From positions 5,589,896-5,653,895 of the forward strand of contig CM076957.1 in the NCBI GenBank assembly GCA_039566865.1: a stretch of DNA of 64,000 nucleotides, written 5' to 3'. Made by a program: the position numbers and the translations under genes. The stretch's first letter is position 1; each line of letters opens with the position of its first letter. Below, in pieces: positions 10,530-20,281 of the stretch. The notes under the pieces are model-generated. The model saw only the letters and a list, made by a program, of their open reading frames with translations, searched no databases and was not told where the DNA came from. The DNA is from Aurelia coerulea. Its lineage: Eukaryota; Cnidaria; Scyphozoa; Semaeostomeae; Ulmaridae.

Positions 10530-11522
10530 TGCTTGAGTTACTACTTTTCGATGGGTTGTTGACAACGATTGACGAAATTCTAAAAGTTATAGAAGAAATG
10601 CCACTTTGTCTCGATTTGAGAGAGTATTTAGAAGCACTATTGAAGACGAAAGCTACATGAATTGCTCAACCAGAACATGAAGTTTGAAGAGGATATGCGA
10701 AATGGCATTCATGGCAAAAACAGTTCTGGCTTCTTCACTACCTCCATTTAATACGGAGCCAGCACTTCATCAATTTTTTCAAACATGCCAACTTTCTTCT
10801 GCACTTGTATGACTTAAAACGAATCTTGCCTTTTTAGCGCTGAATATAAGCAAAATTACGCCAGATATGGGTCACTGTATGTAAATTCTTTGGAAAACCT
10901 CAAGGAAACTCATCCAGGCTATTTCAAACTGATCAAACACAAAGGAATGGATAGAACATATGTTCAAGGACAGAACAAGTGCCCTTGCAGAACTGCACTT
11001 GATTAATGTTGGGAGCAAACAATAAATAAAGATGCAAAAGTAGCGGGAGGTATCAAGTACTTTGCATCTGATTCAAACTACATATTGAAATGGACTTCAA
11101 ATCATGCAGCACAAGCAAGGAATACAGAGGCTCTTTGTGATTTAGCAGAAATTAACACAACTGATGAAATCTGCAAGCACATTCGTCCATCTCAGATCAT
11201 CAAGTGTGCACAATCAGTAAAAATGAAAATGATTGAAGCCAATAGGAATTTTCTAGGAGAATTCCTAGCCTTCTCATCACAAAGTGACAAAACAATTAAC
11301 TTCGAGGAAGCACAAACACGCTCCATTCCATTCTTTACCGTTATGTCTGGCATTTCCAGATGGAACCGGAGGACAACGGCAAAGAGCAAATTCATGGAAG
11401 TTATCCTTTGTTGTTGTAACGGTTCTACAGATTCCAAAGACGTTAATCCACCTGAAAGGGCTACTTGGACATGTCTTGTGGGTCTCATGGCTATGGTAGG
11501 GGCTGCCCCATGTTTACAATAA
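10530..11522 (+). pseudogene. Decayed member of a multi-copy cnidarian orphan family
   Basis: Three frames must be combined to read it. Recognisable pieces in order are a KQFWLLHYLHLI segment (about 10710), ANYARYGSLYVNSLENLKE followed by THPGYF (about 10860), then EQTINKDAKVAGGIKYFA (about 11010-11070) and an ILKWTSNHAAQARNTEALCD block. In intact relatives I recall the same order: NYARW..LY...L..L...HP.., then EQTIN.DAKS..GI..., then a W....H..A segment. The function of that family is unknown. It is found in many copies in cnidarian genomes and may be transposon-associated (inference). This copy has several stops and frameshifts. It lies inside the MSH4 terminal intron. Confidence 0.5.
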
Positions 11523-11749
11523 CTGGAGTTGCACTATCAGCGATCAAATTACATCGTAAAAACGTGGAGATCCTGCTTACAAACGAGCACTGACTTTGCT
11601 GATAATGAGCACAACTAGTGGCTGGATAGAAAAATAATCTAAATGGATGCTGCTTTCTCTGAAGACGTGGGCAACTTTTGGCTGGTGAAAAAGATAATGA
11701 CGAGAGCAGTGATGAAAGTGAGGATGAATTCCAATATATATTCCAAATA

Positions 11750-12487
11750 AAATTTTACAATACACATTACGAGCTACATTACTTACAAAATTACTCTACA
11801 ATACTACTAGGATGATCAACCCCAGGGAGCAAAAGGCTGGGTCTACTCCGAGGCCATTAAATAAAGATGATAAAAGAATAACCAACTTTAACTACATGAC
11901 AAGTTCTAAAAACAAGATAAAAAACTGGGTGTTTTTGAAGGGATGGGGTAAATGACTACATAACTTCGCTCGAATCGACCAATTTCATGGATAGAAGGTA
12001 GCGTAAGCTCAAGAATATGTCTATTCAGTGAATTGGGGAAATCTTTATAGCCATACCTTTTGCAGAATTAACAAAAAGGGATCAGAACAGTATTTGAAAT
12101 TGTGTAAAATGGATGTTTAACATCCAGATCAACTAATAATGAATAGTTTGCGCGAAAAGGTTGATTACCATACCCCTGGCTCAAAAAATGCCCATATTTG
12201 GTAAACGCAGCGGGTACCGTAAGTTTACCAAAGATTTTCTTATTCAGCACAAAATTCTACACCAGAAAAACATTACCTAATAAAGTTCGGCTCCAGGTTA
12301 CCCCTGCCTCATTTTCCGTCTGGTCTATGAGTAATAGTGATTGTCGGAGGAGAAAGCCTTACCTGTTTCTATTTTGGAACAGACTTTGACAACAAATATA
12401 AAAGAAACAGATAACAAGACTATAAAAGAAAAATCACGTAATGAAAAAAAAGGGAAACTTTTTGCGAGAGGAAACAATTGCAGCGAT
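11750..12487 (-). mobile_element. LINE 3' untranslated region
   Basis: This follows the LINE reading frame at 12488 on the minus strand. The distal part (taatggcctcgg and a tgctccctggggttgat block, read on the minus strand) resembles 9838-9985. Confidence 0.5.
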
Positions 12488-13030
12488 TTATCGGAAACGT
12501 TCTGATGCATGAATGTATTTCAGAGTTGCCTTGATGATTTCTGTATTCGAGACAATTTGCAGCCTTTCATCGCCATACAACAAAACTCTAAGCATAATTT
12601 TGTTAGAAAGGTTTGACAGGCCATGTTGGTGCAATATTGCATTGACACTGTTGAGAAGATCACGTCTGCAAACAACATACAAGTGACAGAACAGCAAATA
12701 ATGTTCCGTATCCTCAATGCCATCGTTTATTGAGCACATTGGATCTATTGTATCCTTAAAATTGTGCCTGAACTTGTGGAGATTTAGTTTGCTAAGACCC
12801 ACACGTAACTGGGTAAGAATTGCTAAACCTTTTGGATCGTGAATACTGAAAACCGATTTTACAGGGGGACGAATAAGAGATGATAATTTGTTCTTGAATG
12901 CACTTACTGTGGGTAATGATCTGATTTCAGGATCAAGCATGTTCCACTCAGATAGACAATGAGGATAAAACCTTGCACCATAACTGACTGTTCTTGCACA
13001 GATTCGCCCAACTACGTTGCGTTTGCGAAA
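12488..13030 (-). pseudogene. LINE reverse transcriptase, extreme C-terminus
   Basis: The minus-strand frame is open from about 13030. It reads RKRNVVGRICARTVSYGARF, then PHCLSEWNMLDPEIRSLPTV, and ends with a conserved cysteine/histidine block: LTQLRVGLSKLN, FRHNFKDTIDPMC, EDTEHYLLFC. That block is typical of the C-terminus of a jockey/CR1-like LINE group. A degraded plus-strand copy of the same block is at 55313-55580. The upstream catalytic domain is absent, so the insertion is 5'-truncated. It lies inside the MSH4 terminal intron. Confidence 0.8.
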
Positions 13031-13431
13031 AGGGTCAAATTATGGTCAATATTATAACAATAAAAAGGTCAATATTATGATAAAAACTGTATTCTTAATG
13101 TGTTGTTTCTCTTCCACGGGATTGCGAGAAAAGCTTGATAATGTTGATTTATCTTCGTTCTTCTTTTATCCTTGTTGTGATTATTCAAATAAGGATTCCT
13201 AGAAGCTCACAACTTCCTGTGCGAAAATAGAAGGCCAGGTAGTAGCTATGTACAAGCCTCGTGGAAACCTTGTGTTAGAATCTTGTGTGAATTGGAATAT
13301 TACTGATAGCCTCGTAATTTTCTTCAAAGGTTACTAGGTCATAACAAAGTCATAATCCCCGCAGCAAGGCTAAAAGTTGTATTTTTGTACAGGTTGGCTT
13401 GTTCATATCCCTCACAAGACTGCGTAATTGC

Positions 13432-13573
13432 TTAAAGGGAGTACAAAGACCAGCAGCCTTTGCCATCGTTTGTTTTTGTTTTTGTGAATTTCGTACAGTC
13501 AGTTATTCTCGAAGCTGTGCAGAGCAAGTCACTGACATCGCGAAAAGCATGCTGGTCTTTGTACTCCCTTTAA
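13432..13573. mobile_element. Miniature element flanked by TTAA
   Basis: The inverted ends agggagtacaaagaccagc and gctggtctttgtactccct are near perfect over 19 bp. TTAA is present at 13432-13435 and 13570-13573. The 134-bp interior has no coding content. Confidence 0.65.
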
Positions 13574-13670
13574 CGAATTGGGCCAAAATTTAGAAACCTT
13601 ATTACAAAGTCCAAAACCAAGTTACTTGTAACAAAAAATGTGAGCGTATGTAACTTTTCAAATTACTTAC

Positions 13671-13762
13671 ATGACGGTCTTGGTTTGTGATTTGTTCTGA
13701 AATCTGATTGGCCTTTTCAATAATAGAGCTTGGCAATGATGACATCTCTGCTAAGCTGATAC
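13671..13762 (-). CDS. MSH4: MSH4, penultimate exon
   Basis: Read on the minus strand, the acceptor ttttctag is followed by ISLAEMSSLPSSIIEKANQI and SEQITNQDRH, then a GTAAGT donor. The segment aligns with MSH4 just after the ATPase core, where family members have a (Y)G...AE.SSLP.SI...A..I..QIT stretch. The exon starts in phase 1, completing a glycine codon begun in the exon at 14480-14555, and ends in phase 0, matching the terminal exon. Both junctions therefore fit. In MutS proteins this region follows the nucleotide-binding domain and precedes the helix-turn-helix that locks the dimer. Confidence 0.85.
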
Positions 13763-13819
13763 CTAGAAAATGTGACACAACGAGTTGAAAAAGTATTTTA
13801 GCGTTTGCCGAAATATATC

Positions 13820-14300
13820 GAAACTGCCACTGCTCCCTATATAAAGACGATGATATCGGCAAATATAATTCATTCAATAGTGAACATGTTCAAATCTCCT
13901 TCAAAGTTTACAAGACTGAAATTATTTCAATTTTTCAAGTTTTTTGACACCAAAATATGACGCTTTTCTTTCATGAAAATTTTTCTTTCAATGGCACCTC
14001 TGGAGGGACCTTTATGGAAACAAGGTCGCACCGATCTTCTAATGCTATCCCTGCCATTTTAAGCTAAGCTAGGGGTGTTTTTAGATCAAATTTTGAACTT
14101 CTATGTCTATATTATATTGCAAAATTGTAACTAGACTTTCCCCCCTAAATTTATGTTACATTTAATTTTTCAATTTTTTATGGAGAAATTTTACATGCAT
14201 ACATAAATCGGCTACTACGTTCTGAAATTATGAGAGATGTTCTCGAGAAGCACCTTGAAGAAACCTTCAAAAGATGCCCAACATTTAGTCATCATTAATC
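13820..14300. mobile_element. Relic of the ccgggtgag (TA-flanked) element family
   Basis: The segments gatgatatcggcaaatata, atcggctacta and ttctgaaattatgagaga.gttctcgag recur in the same order at 29510-29650. The terminal repeats themselves are missing here. Confidence 0.5.
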
Positions 14301-14326
14301 GAATAAAAATTAGTCACACTACAAAA

Positions 14327-14475
14327 TGTATAGCTATATTTTTCAATTCAGACTCTCTTAGGTTTTTTCTTGAATATGTATAGCTATATTTTTCAATTCA
14401 GACTCTCTTAGGTTTGTTCTTGAATATGCATAGCTATATTTTTCAATTCAGACTCTCTTAGGTTTGTTCTTTGAA
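14327..14475 (+). repeat. 50-bp tandem repeat, about three copies
   Basis: The unit contains tagctatatttttcaattca and gactctcttaggtt, starting at 14331, 14381 and 14431 (period exactly 50). It ends 5 bp short of an MSH4 exon. Confidence 0.8.
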
Positions 14476-14479
14476 TTAC

Positions 14480-14555
14480 CATAGTTTGTCTGCTGCGTTT
14501 TCCCTTTTGACAATACATGACTGAAGATCATACTTGAATCTTGATTGTTCGCCCT
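14480..14555 (-). CDS. MSH4: MSH4, exon before the penultimate
   Basis: On the minus strand, acceptor ttatttgcag is followed by RANNQDSSMIFSHVLSKGKT and QQTNYG, then a donor GTAATT after one base of the glycine codon (phase 1). Family MSH4 has a Y.LS.G.....NYG stretch here, directly before the AE.SSLP exon, and that order is preserved. The exon is 76 nt, starting in phase 0. A further small exon (family motif NMHFEVQ-like) is expected between this one and 20211 but I could not place it. A 50-bp tandem repeat abuts the donor side. Confidence 0.75.
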
Positions 14556-14806
14556 CTGCAAATAAGAAATAAGGTTGGCATCTGAACCAAATGTTGTTTT
14601 ACCACAAGAATCAGCAAAAGAGATAATGTTCTAGTGTAAGTACACAACCGTTACTACCATATCACCTTATCCCAAGGACTGTAAGCTTTTCTCCAAGCAG
14701 AGAAGCGTACAGAACATTTAGCGCTGGTACTTCTCCGGATAACATCATGCGAAACATGGGTCATAAAACACAATTAATGTAGCTCGCACAACGTACCTAT
14801 TGAGAA

Positions 14807-14986
14807 GACCTTTTAGCTGTTCTGAAAAAAATCAGAATTGAACGATATTTTGCTTCATTTTGTAGAGTTTTCAAATGTGCACAATAGTGATAGAAGCTCT
14901 GACGCCACTCGATCGAACCTCGTGTATAAAAATGTATAAAAATAGCGCTCGATCCAGGCATTTTTGTAGAATAGCTAAAAGGTCTA
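14807..14986. mobile_element. Miniature inverted-repeat element
   Basis: The left end agaccttttagctgttct and right end agaatagctaaaaggtct are inverted matches. The right interior (gctcgatccag) recurs near 56370, suggesting a family. Confidence 0.55.
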
Positions 14987-16020
14987 TTCACGAGACTGTG
15001 TTTATCTATTGCATGCTAGGACTGACTACATGAGTCTCAGTTTTCCGAATTGAACTGAATGATGGTCATGGCTTCAAACTGAGACTCATTACAATACAGC
15101 TTCAAAACACAGACCAACTGTTTTTGGTCTGTGTTTAATAAGCCAAATAGGCCAAAATGTCCCGCATTTATGGGGAGTTCAATCAGATCGCTACGTTCTT
15201 AATAAGGTTAGACCACATGCCCATTCTTAGCATTTGATTGGCTGATTAGATCAACGGTTTACTTTTGGAAGCAAAGTGACGCTCGAAGCAACGCTCTACC
15301 TTTCGTTTAACGTTCAAAGGATAGAAGACGTTCCATCTTGATTAAGATTTTTCGTAGGATTTCAAAGTCCATCTCAAATTAGATGCCACCTGGGATTTGC
15401 GATAACGCACACTTCTATCGTTGTTATTCGCGGGCATACGCAGGAGATATCTAATTTGAGACAGATTACAGTCCTTGTTTAGAAACTGTTTAGTTGTGAA
15501 TAGGAATCACGTCGTCAGTTAATGGTATGCTTGCCAAGAATTCATCGCAGCGATAGCGTTTCTAGGCGAGGCCAGAAGGATATAGAAGATCTAAAAGTTT
15601 CATGAATTCAGTCAGAACGTTTTACGAATTACATTACTTGTATCTTATAGCCCACGCTACAACCAACAGTCTCATGAACAGAAGGCCAGAGCAAACTGCA
15701 ATAGGCTGCAAATATGCTCCTTGGCAAGTCGGGAGGCTAGCCAACAGCACACAAGTGTCAATGAATTGAATTGAATCGACCATGCCCAATATATTTTTGG
15801 ATAAAGTCCAAAGCTGGCACAAGATTTTCAGGAAATTCTTCGTTTGATAGCAAATTGCATCAAAAGTAAATGCTCAAAATTATGGCAAGGCCTCAGAAGC
15901 AAGATACCAGGCATACAAAAAATACTCCCCTTTGCAAAAGCACTAAAATCTTATCATAAGGCCGATCTTTAGCATTCTTTCTTGGCAGGTAGATCAGAGA
16001 CAAAACCATATTCCCATGTC
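14987..16020. other. No gene; hairpins and one miniature element
   Basis: The element 15367-15468 has inverted ends (tccatctcaaattagatg and catctaatttgagacaga type). It is related to the tandem dimer at 56601-56822. A hairpin at 15105-15136 pairs aaacacagacca with tggtctgtgttt. Nothing else was seen. Confidence 0.5.
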
Positions 16021-16586
16021 AAGATGATCTTGTGATTGGTTCTAGCATTAGCAAATTTAGCCCGTTTAAGACTGCCTGGTTTTGAACCATACTGCCAGGC
16101 TTGAAAGTGTACAGCGCAGAGCTACAAAACTAGTAAAAACGATTAAGGACAAGGCATACGGTGATCGATTAAGAGCATTAGACCTGCCATCACTCGAGTA
16201 CAGAAGAAAGCGCGGAGACATGATTCTTACATTCAAACTATTAACGGGCTTCATGGACACTGATCCGTCCTTGCTCTTCGAATTGAAACAAAGCAATACA
16301 AGAGGACATAAACTAAAGCTATTCAAGAAGAGGTGGTAACTTAAACGTTCGTAAAACATTTTTCACACAATGAGTTATTAATGACTGGAACAAATTATCA
16401 AGCAAAGTCATCAACTGTTCGACAGTGCAACAATTGAACGAGCATGTGATCGACTAAAACACGTAGACAGATTCTCGTACACGATTCAGTCGTGTGACAG
16501 AACGTAACAGGGCTTTATAGGTCTCACGACCTTCCATTCCCTTAATTACCTATATCATTATTATACCTATATTACCTATATTATTA

Positions 16587-16632
<46 letters not shown>
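16021..16632 (+). mobile_element. LINE 3' end with (ATT)n tail
   Basis: The plus frame 16082-16339 reads TARLESVQRRATKLVKTIKD and RLRALDLPSLEYRRKRGDMI, then LTFKLLTGF and TRGHKLKLFKKR. These are standard C-terminal motifs of one large group of LINE reverse transcriptases. After a frameshift, remnants of ND.WN.L.S.V and VQQLNEH follow. The copy ends in an (ATT)n run at about 16556-16632, the expected LINE tail. It is 5'-truncated and dead. Confidence 0.75.
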
Positions 16633-16633
<1 letters not shown>

Positions 16634-17736
16634 CTATTGCAGACTTAACTATTGCAGATTTAGACATCACGTGGGTCAAACAAAATCTAGACTCACTAGC
16701 GCACAGGTACATTAGATTATGGCTCGAGATACCGATCAGTGGAACGTTGGATATAATTGGTCTTACGAAAGAAAAATGCGGGCTAGGAATTATTGATCCG
16801 TCTACAAAATTTTCCCAGTGCCAAGTTTCGCTTAGGAACTGTTTAAAGAAGTCCCCAAATGGAGACATACAGTCGCTACATAAAGTAACTAGCCGTGATA
16901 AAAATGTGCAATATGACACATACGCTAATGGGAAAGAGGTAATTAAAGAAAATAGAACGAAGAAAATCCATAGGATCACACATGAATTGACATCTCAAGG
17001 CCTTATACTGAAGGCTATCCTTGAGCATACGACAAATAAAATAACAAGCATATGGAGTGAGGCACAGAAACTTCTACCTAAGAACATCTTCAACTTCTCT
17101 GTGCGTTATCTTAATAACAGTTTGCCTACAAAGAAAAATATGAAATTTTGGGGTAGAGTCGAAAGCGAGTTGTGTAACTTCTGCCAACTCCCACAATCCC
17201 TTCTTCACGTCGTCTCTGGTTGCAAATCCATGCTTGAAGGGAAAAGATATACTTGGCGTCACAACTCTGTCCTCCTGACGATTGGCAACTTCTTAACAGG
17301 AATAAGAAATGTTAAAGTCTATGCTGATGACATTCCAGGCTTCAGACCATCAGCTGTTATCACTGGAAACAGCAAGCGTCCAGATCTCCTTGTAATCAAT
17401 GAGGGTGTATTATATGTTCTCGAACTGTCTGTCGGTTTCGAAACAAACATTGGAAATAACGAGGCTCATAAAAAGCGGCGCTACGAAAATCTTCTGAAAG
17501 ACCTATCATCCTCATACTTGCGTGTGGAATACATAAATCTATCGATGGGAGCAATAGGAACAATCGGTATTAACGGACACAAAGCGTTTATGAATATGTT
17601 GCAAAATTTATCAACGAGTAAGCAAGAGCAACTTTACCTAGAAAAGAAAATAATAACCATCTGCATACGTTGTACATACTATATATTTTGTAAGAGAGAC
17701 AGTGAGTGGGCTAGTCCAGAACTGCTAACGTTTTAA
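16633..17736 (+). pseudogene. C-terminal half of an RLE-type (R2/NeSL/Hero-like) LINE protein
   Basis: The frame is open from the (ATT)n tract to a TAA at 17734-17736, reading ITWVKQNLDSLAHRYIRLWL and on. At about 17170-17215 there is a C-x2-C-x8-H-x4-C finger (CNFCQLPQSLLHVVSGC). About 70 residues later comes an RPDLLVINEGVLYVLELSVG block, which fits the PD...(D/E) core of the restriction-like endonuclease that R2-type LINEs carry at their C-terminus. The finger plus endonuclease order distinguishes it from the apurinic-endonuclease LINEs elsewhere in this window. The reverse transcriptase domain is missing (5' truncation at 16633). The frame is intact over about 360 codons, so the insertion is probably young. 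A true start codon is not visible; the protein enters from a lost upstream part. It lies in an MSH4 intron. Confidence 0.75.
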
Positions 17737-17923
17737 AATTCTTTCCTATCAAGATGTGGACAAATATTCTATTTCGGACGTATTAGCTGTAGATTTTTCA
17801 ATTTATTTTAAGGAACATTTTAATCATACTTTTCGAACTTATTTGTAAATTTCCCCATCATGCCTAATTGAGAGTGATGGGTGTCATCATGTATCGTAGT
17901 ATTTGTAGGGAATAAAAAGTTTC

Positions 17924-17957
<34 letters not shown>
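17737..17957 (+). mobile_element. 3' untranslated region and (ATT)n tail of the RLE-type LINE
   Basis: A short untranslated region follows the stop and ends in a clean (ATT)n run at 17921-17957, the expected 3' end. Confidence 0.6.
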
Positions 17958-17990
17958 GAAAGGCACTAAAGCAAAGTTTCTCATGTGAAA

Positions 17991-18222
17991 AGCAAGGGCA
18001 GATTTTGTAATGCAATAGCAACAGTTGCGTTTGATTGACACCTGAATTCAAAGCGATTAGTGGATGCAGACAAAGGAAATTCTCTCAACCAGTAATTCAA
18101 AACAAACAAAGCCGCAAAAGTTTCCCCGAAACTAGTTGGGCAAACTATCGCCTTGTATGTGAAGCACTTCAATTGTCGTTATTCATGAGTATTTTCATAT
18201 GACACATAATTTGAGACAGACT
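17991..18222. mobile_element. Half of a Mutator-like foldback element (copy 4)
   Basis: Only one arm (gcagattttgtaa to tatcgccttg) is present, followed by a piece ending aatttgagacagactt that matches the right end of the 15367 and 56601 elements. The combination resembles the left part of the copy at 56841. Confidence 0.6.
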
Positions 18223-20210
18223 TCAAGCTTTTAATTTGCTCATAAATGACAGAGAGGAACAAACACTATCATTAGATAGTTTTATAAAAAATCAGAAAAT
18301 TTTCGCTCTTAGACAGGATTGACTATGTTGCTTAAAAAGTATAGCTCATAATAAGGGTTTTCAATGTGTTACTTTTCAACCTTTAATACCGAAAACAAAC
18401 ATTTTATTACCGTGTTACTGTTTTGGGTCATTGACAAAGCAAATCAAAACGGAAATTTAACCATAGGCTTGATAATCAATTTTTGGTGACTTTTTTACAC
18501 AGGAGTACTTTTTGGGACACCAGGTAATTAACAATTTTTTGCTGAAGGACTTTTTAACCTGGGGGTTATTCTTTTATGGCATGGCAAATAAAGTAAATGG
18601 AAACGCACAGAAGCATATTACCTGAACGTTCATGTGATAGCTGGAAAAGAATGAAAAAGTTTGTTAAGTGACTGAACATGATATTCTGGTGAACGACAAA
18701 ATTCACAGTTAAGGCTGCGCTAACACGGGAACAGTAGGAGCCACTTTGATTGGAACTGCTTCGAACTGCTCCGACTATACCGCGTTTACACGGGATGGGT
18801 TCCAAAAAGTTTTCGTTCGACCTTACAATATCCCCAATAAAGCTACAAATTGAAAACAACGTCACCATGCCCCACACAATGGAATATACGATATTAGGGA
18901 AGGAGGATATGCAGATGATATAGGATTCACTCCTGGGATAAAGATGAGCTACAACAGACAGCTACAATGCTGTACGAGGTCTTCCGTGAATTTGGACCGG
19001 CAAGTGTAAAACACAGGTTGAAAGGTTCCAGGTTGACAGGCCACTAGGTTCCATGTTGACAGGGTTAACAATTTTACAGATTTACTTATCAGAGGCTAAA
19101 TACATCAAATTGGCTAATCGCATTTGAGAAAAAATTCAATTAAATAACGGAAAACCAAAATTGCAAAATAATATAGCTTCGGCCTAACAGTAAGAGATAT
19201 TAATACCATTATGGAACAGCTACGTAGGAGTCCATCATCAGCAGCAGCCACAATCATTTGATGAAAGACAACACAGATGGAGCTGGAAAACACAGCTTCA
19301 ACAACAGCGGCAGACTGTTCTTAAAACTTTTAATCTTAAATTTGCAGATGTTCAGTTTTCCTACCTCTGTCATTGAAAATACATTTATTTTCCACAAGAA
19401 ACTCTCATATTATCAAAATGTTGAGAGACTCCAGCACTGGAAAAACGTCCAGGAATCTTCCCTTTGTTTGCTTCACTTTAAAACGCAGTAGAATTTGATT
19501 AGGTACAGACAGAGGTATGGCCTTATAAAATTGTTTCAAAATATTCATGAGGCAAAGGAGATCCCAACCAAAAGAACCGTATTTGGGGGGGGGGGATTGT
19601 TCGGAGGATTCTCTGAAGCCCTTCTCCCCTGAAGAGCTCTGTGCGCACATCATACTTTAGAAAAGTGATTTGCCCTTTGCAATCGATCAAATGTACACAT
19701 TATTACAAGTCACCAGTGTTAATGCAGCAGCTCTGGTTTTGACCTATGCTAGGGGCAATTTTGAAGTTTGCTGATTTTTAACTGTACCAAAAATACTGGA
19801 GAATATATCAAACTTTAATCTAATTATTCCAGATTTGAATGATAATAATTGTTTGATCATGAGTATGAACAAGTTTGCATTATAATTGTTCAATCTGTTG
19901 CGTTTTTTTGGGACAGCAGGTACATAAATTCTTGACATCAACGGATTTGATTGGTGGTGAAGCATAAGAATATAATCTTGAATCTTGATGATCATTTCTC
20001 ATGGTATGGTATGGGACCTTGCTTCAAAATCAGGTTTTGTCAATAAAAGGAGAAATGAAGACTCGAATTGGTCCAGACGCAAATGCATCAAAACATTTTC
20101 ATGATCACTAACATAAGAGAAATTGCATAATGTTACAAATTCTTTCACTTTTGGGTCTCCTGCACTTTCAACAATTTGTAAAGCTCGAAATTCTGAAATC
20201 TTATGCTTAC
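18223..20210. other. MSH4 intron, no gene recognised
   Basis: This holds single terminal-repeat ends (tttttgggacaccaggta at about 18510 and ttttttgggacagcaggtac at about 19904) that resemble right ends of Tc1-like elements without visible partners. The small family-expected MSH4 exon may lie here but was not found. Confidence 0.4.
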
Positions 20211-20281
20211 TTTTCTGCATTAGGATACAGTGATTCCAGCTTGCATAGCTCCATGAAATGGGTAGCAAAGAATGTGAACGC
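20211..20281 (-). CDS. MSH4: MSH4 exon with the FATHF motif
   Basis: On the minus strand, acceptor ttttttcag is followed by AFTFFATHFMELCKLESLYP and NAE, then a GTAAGC donor. TFFATHF is the conserved signature near the end of the MutS ATPase domain (A.T.FATHF.EL), and the LYPN continuation is specific to the MSH4 branch. The exon begins in phase 0 and ends in phase 2. The Walker A (GPNMSGKS) and Walker B/DELGRGT exons should lie upstream, above 20281 on this strand, but were not found between here and 26 kb. The TSP1 gene could sit inside a very large MSH4 intron, the gene could be truncated, or the assembly could be joined wrongly. Confidence 0.8.
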
